Source: Dehalococcoidia bacterium
GTDB lineage: Bacteria > Chloroflexota > Dehalococcoidia > GIF9 > AB-539-J10
Reading direction: 5' to 3'
DNA: 5,910 nucleotides
Assembly: GCA_004376695.1 (NCBI GenBank)
Contig: SOJB01000024.1
Span: 1-5,910, forward strand
The position numbers and the translations under genes were made by a program. Below the pieces are notes generated by a model, which saw only the letters and a list, made by a program, of their open reading frames with translations, had not been told where the DNA came from and made no database searches. Position 1 is the first letter of the stretch. The number at the start of each line of letters is the position of its first letter. Positions 5,120 to 5,910 of this stretch are shown here, in pieces.

Positions 5120-5910
5120 ATGAGATTCATCGATAAGTTGCTGAATATGAGCCGGAAGAATAGAAGCCTGCTTTGCATCGGGCTCGACCCCGACCCGGAG
5201 CTTATGCCCGTGGTGGACGTCGTGAAATTTAACAGAGCTATTATCGAGGCTACCAGCGACCTGGTCTGCGCCTACAAGCCCAATCTAGCTTTCTACGAAG
5301 CCCTCGGCAGCACAGGGCTTGCCATCCTGGAAGAGACAACGAAGCATATACCGGGCGACGTACCTGTAATCGCCGATGCCAAGCGCGGCGATATAGGAAA
5401 TACGGCAAAGGCGTACGCCAGGGCTCTCTTCTCCGTTTTTGGCTTCGATGCAGCCACCGTCAGTCCTTACCTCGGCTATGATTCCATAGAGCCTTTTATC
5501 AGCTACCGGGATAAGGGCGTATTCATCCTGTGCCGAACGTCGAATCGGGGAGCCGCGGATTTTCAGGACCTCCGTACAAATGGCCTGCCGCTGTACGAAA
5601 CTGTGGCTCACAAAGCCAGAGAATGGAATATCCATGACAACATCGGCCTGGTCGTCGGGGCTACCTATCCTGAGGAATTGAAGAAGGTCCGCTCAATCTG
5701 CCCTGAAATGTGCCTGCTCATCCCGGGCGTTGGCGCCCAGGGAGGAGACCTGGCTTCAGCAGTCAGCTACGGAGTGGATGCCCGGGGAGAAAGGGCGATT
5801 TTCAATGTTTCGAGACAGATTCTTTATGCTTCAAAAGGAAAGGACTTCGCCCGGGTGGCCAGGACTGTGGCTGACGAAATACGCAGGCAGATAAACTCGC
5901 ATCTGGCTTC
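5120..5910 (+). CDS. pyrF: Orotidine 5'-phosphate decarboxylase, group 2 (3' end cut by window)
   Basis: Catalyses the last step of de novo UMP synthesis, decarboxylation of orotidine 5'-phosphate, in the cytoplasm. The 263 full codons visible read in one frame to the window edge. Group 2 enzymes are about 270 residues, so only a few are probably missing. The TIM-barrel signatures are present: GLDP at 21-24, the KPN lysine K53, and the catalytic DAKRGDIGNT at 86-95 with D86, K88 and D91. Phosphate-binding features are PGVGAQGGD at 202-210 and the NVSR arginine R232. The ATG at 5120 is the first ATG, GTG or TTG after the in-frame TGA at 5069-5071. No Shine-Dalgarno sequence precedes it. It is divergent from tldD, and no other pyrimidine gene is visible, so an operon with later genes cannot be judged. 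The N-terminus starts directly with the barrel, so no domain is fused before it. Confidence 0.97.
   Translation, partial: MRFIDKLLNMSRKNRSLLCIGLDPDPELMPVVDVVKFNRAIIEATSDLVCAYKPNLAFYEALGSTGLAILEETTKHIPGDVPVIADAKRGDIGNTAKAYARALFSVFGFDAATVSPYLGYDSIEPFISYRDKGVFILCRTSNRGAADFQDLRTNGLPLYETVAHKAREWNIHDNIGLVVGATYPEELKKVRSICPEMCLLIPGVGAQGGDLASAVSYGVDARGERAIFNVSRQILYASKGKDFARVARTVADEIRRQINSHLA

Noticed and set aside
4900..5178. Minus-strand 92-codon frame across the tldD-pyrF divergent region
   Set aside because: It overlaps the starts of both tldD and pyrF and covers their predicted promoters; its sequence is not protein-family-like and it has no supporting start signal.
1..5910. Search for a novel defence, toxin, CRISPR or mobile system
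   Set aside because: All coding space is explained by four well-known housekeeping genes, and the spacers hold only promoters and short repeats.

Overview
This 5.9 kb window holds four conserved housekeeping genes and no mobile element, RNA gene, CRISPR array or recognisable novel system. Three genes lie on the minus strand, in transcription order tldD (metalloprotease), hisS (histidyl-tRNA synthetase) and gyrB (DNA gyrase subunit B). A fourth, pyrF (OMP decarboxylase, group 2), is divergent on the plus strand and runs off the right edge. Coding density is high and base composition moderate. The short 635-residue GyrB lacks the C-terminal insertion of enterobacterial GyrB. That, the bacterial-type PyrF of the DAKRGDIGNT class, the cysteine-rich HisRS and the style of intergenic repeat suggest a Chloroflexota (Dehalococcoidia-like) bacterium. 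This placement is an inference from memory, with moderate to low certainty.

Layout: 2-1909 gyrB (minus); 1910-2025 spacer with a perfect extended -10 for gyrB; 2026-3285 hisS (minus, TTG start); 3286-3568 spacer with a good hisS promoter, two adjacent palindromic intergenic repeats and a small hairpin just after the tldD stop; 3569-4927 tldD (minus, GTG start); 4928-5119 divergent promoter region; 5120-5910 pyrF (plus, 3' end missing).

The genes serve unrelated core functions: DNA supercoiling, tRNAHis charging, peptide or protein processing, and UMP synthesis. Each of the four has its own promoter-like sequence, so this looks like a run of separately started units rather than one tight operon, although read-through from hisS into gyrB is possible because no strong terminator lies between them. 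The points most worth a second look are GyrB substitutions at normally conserved positions, a hisS -35 box that falls inside the end of an intergenic repeat, and a pyrF transcript predicted to be almost leaderless.
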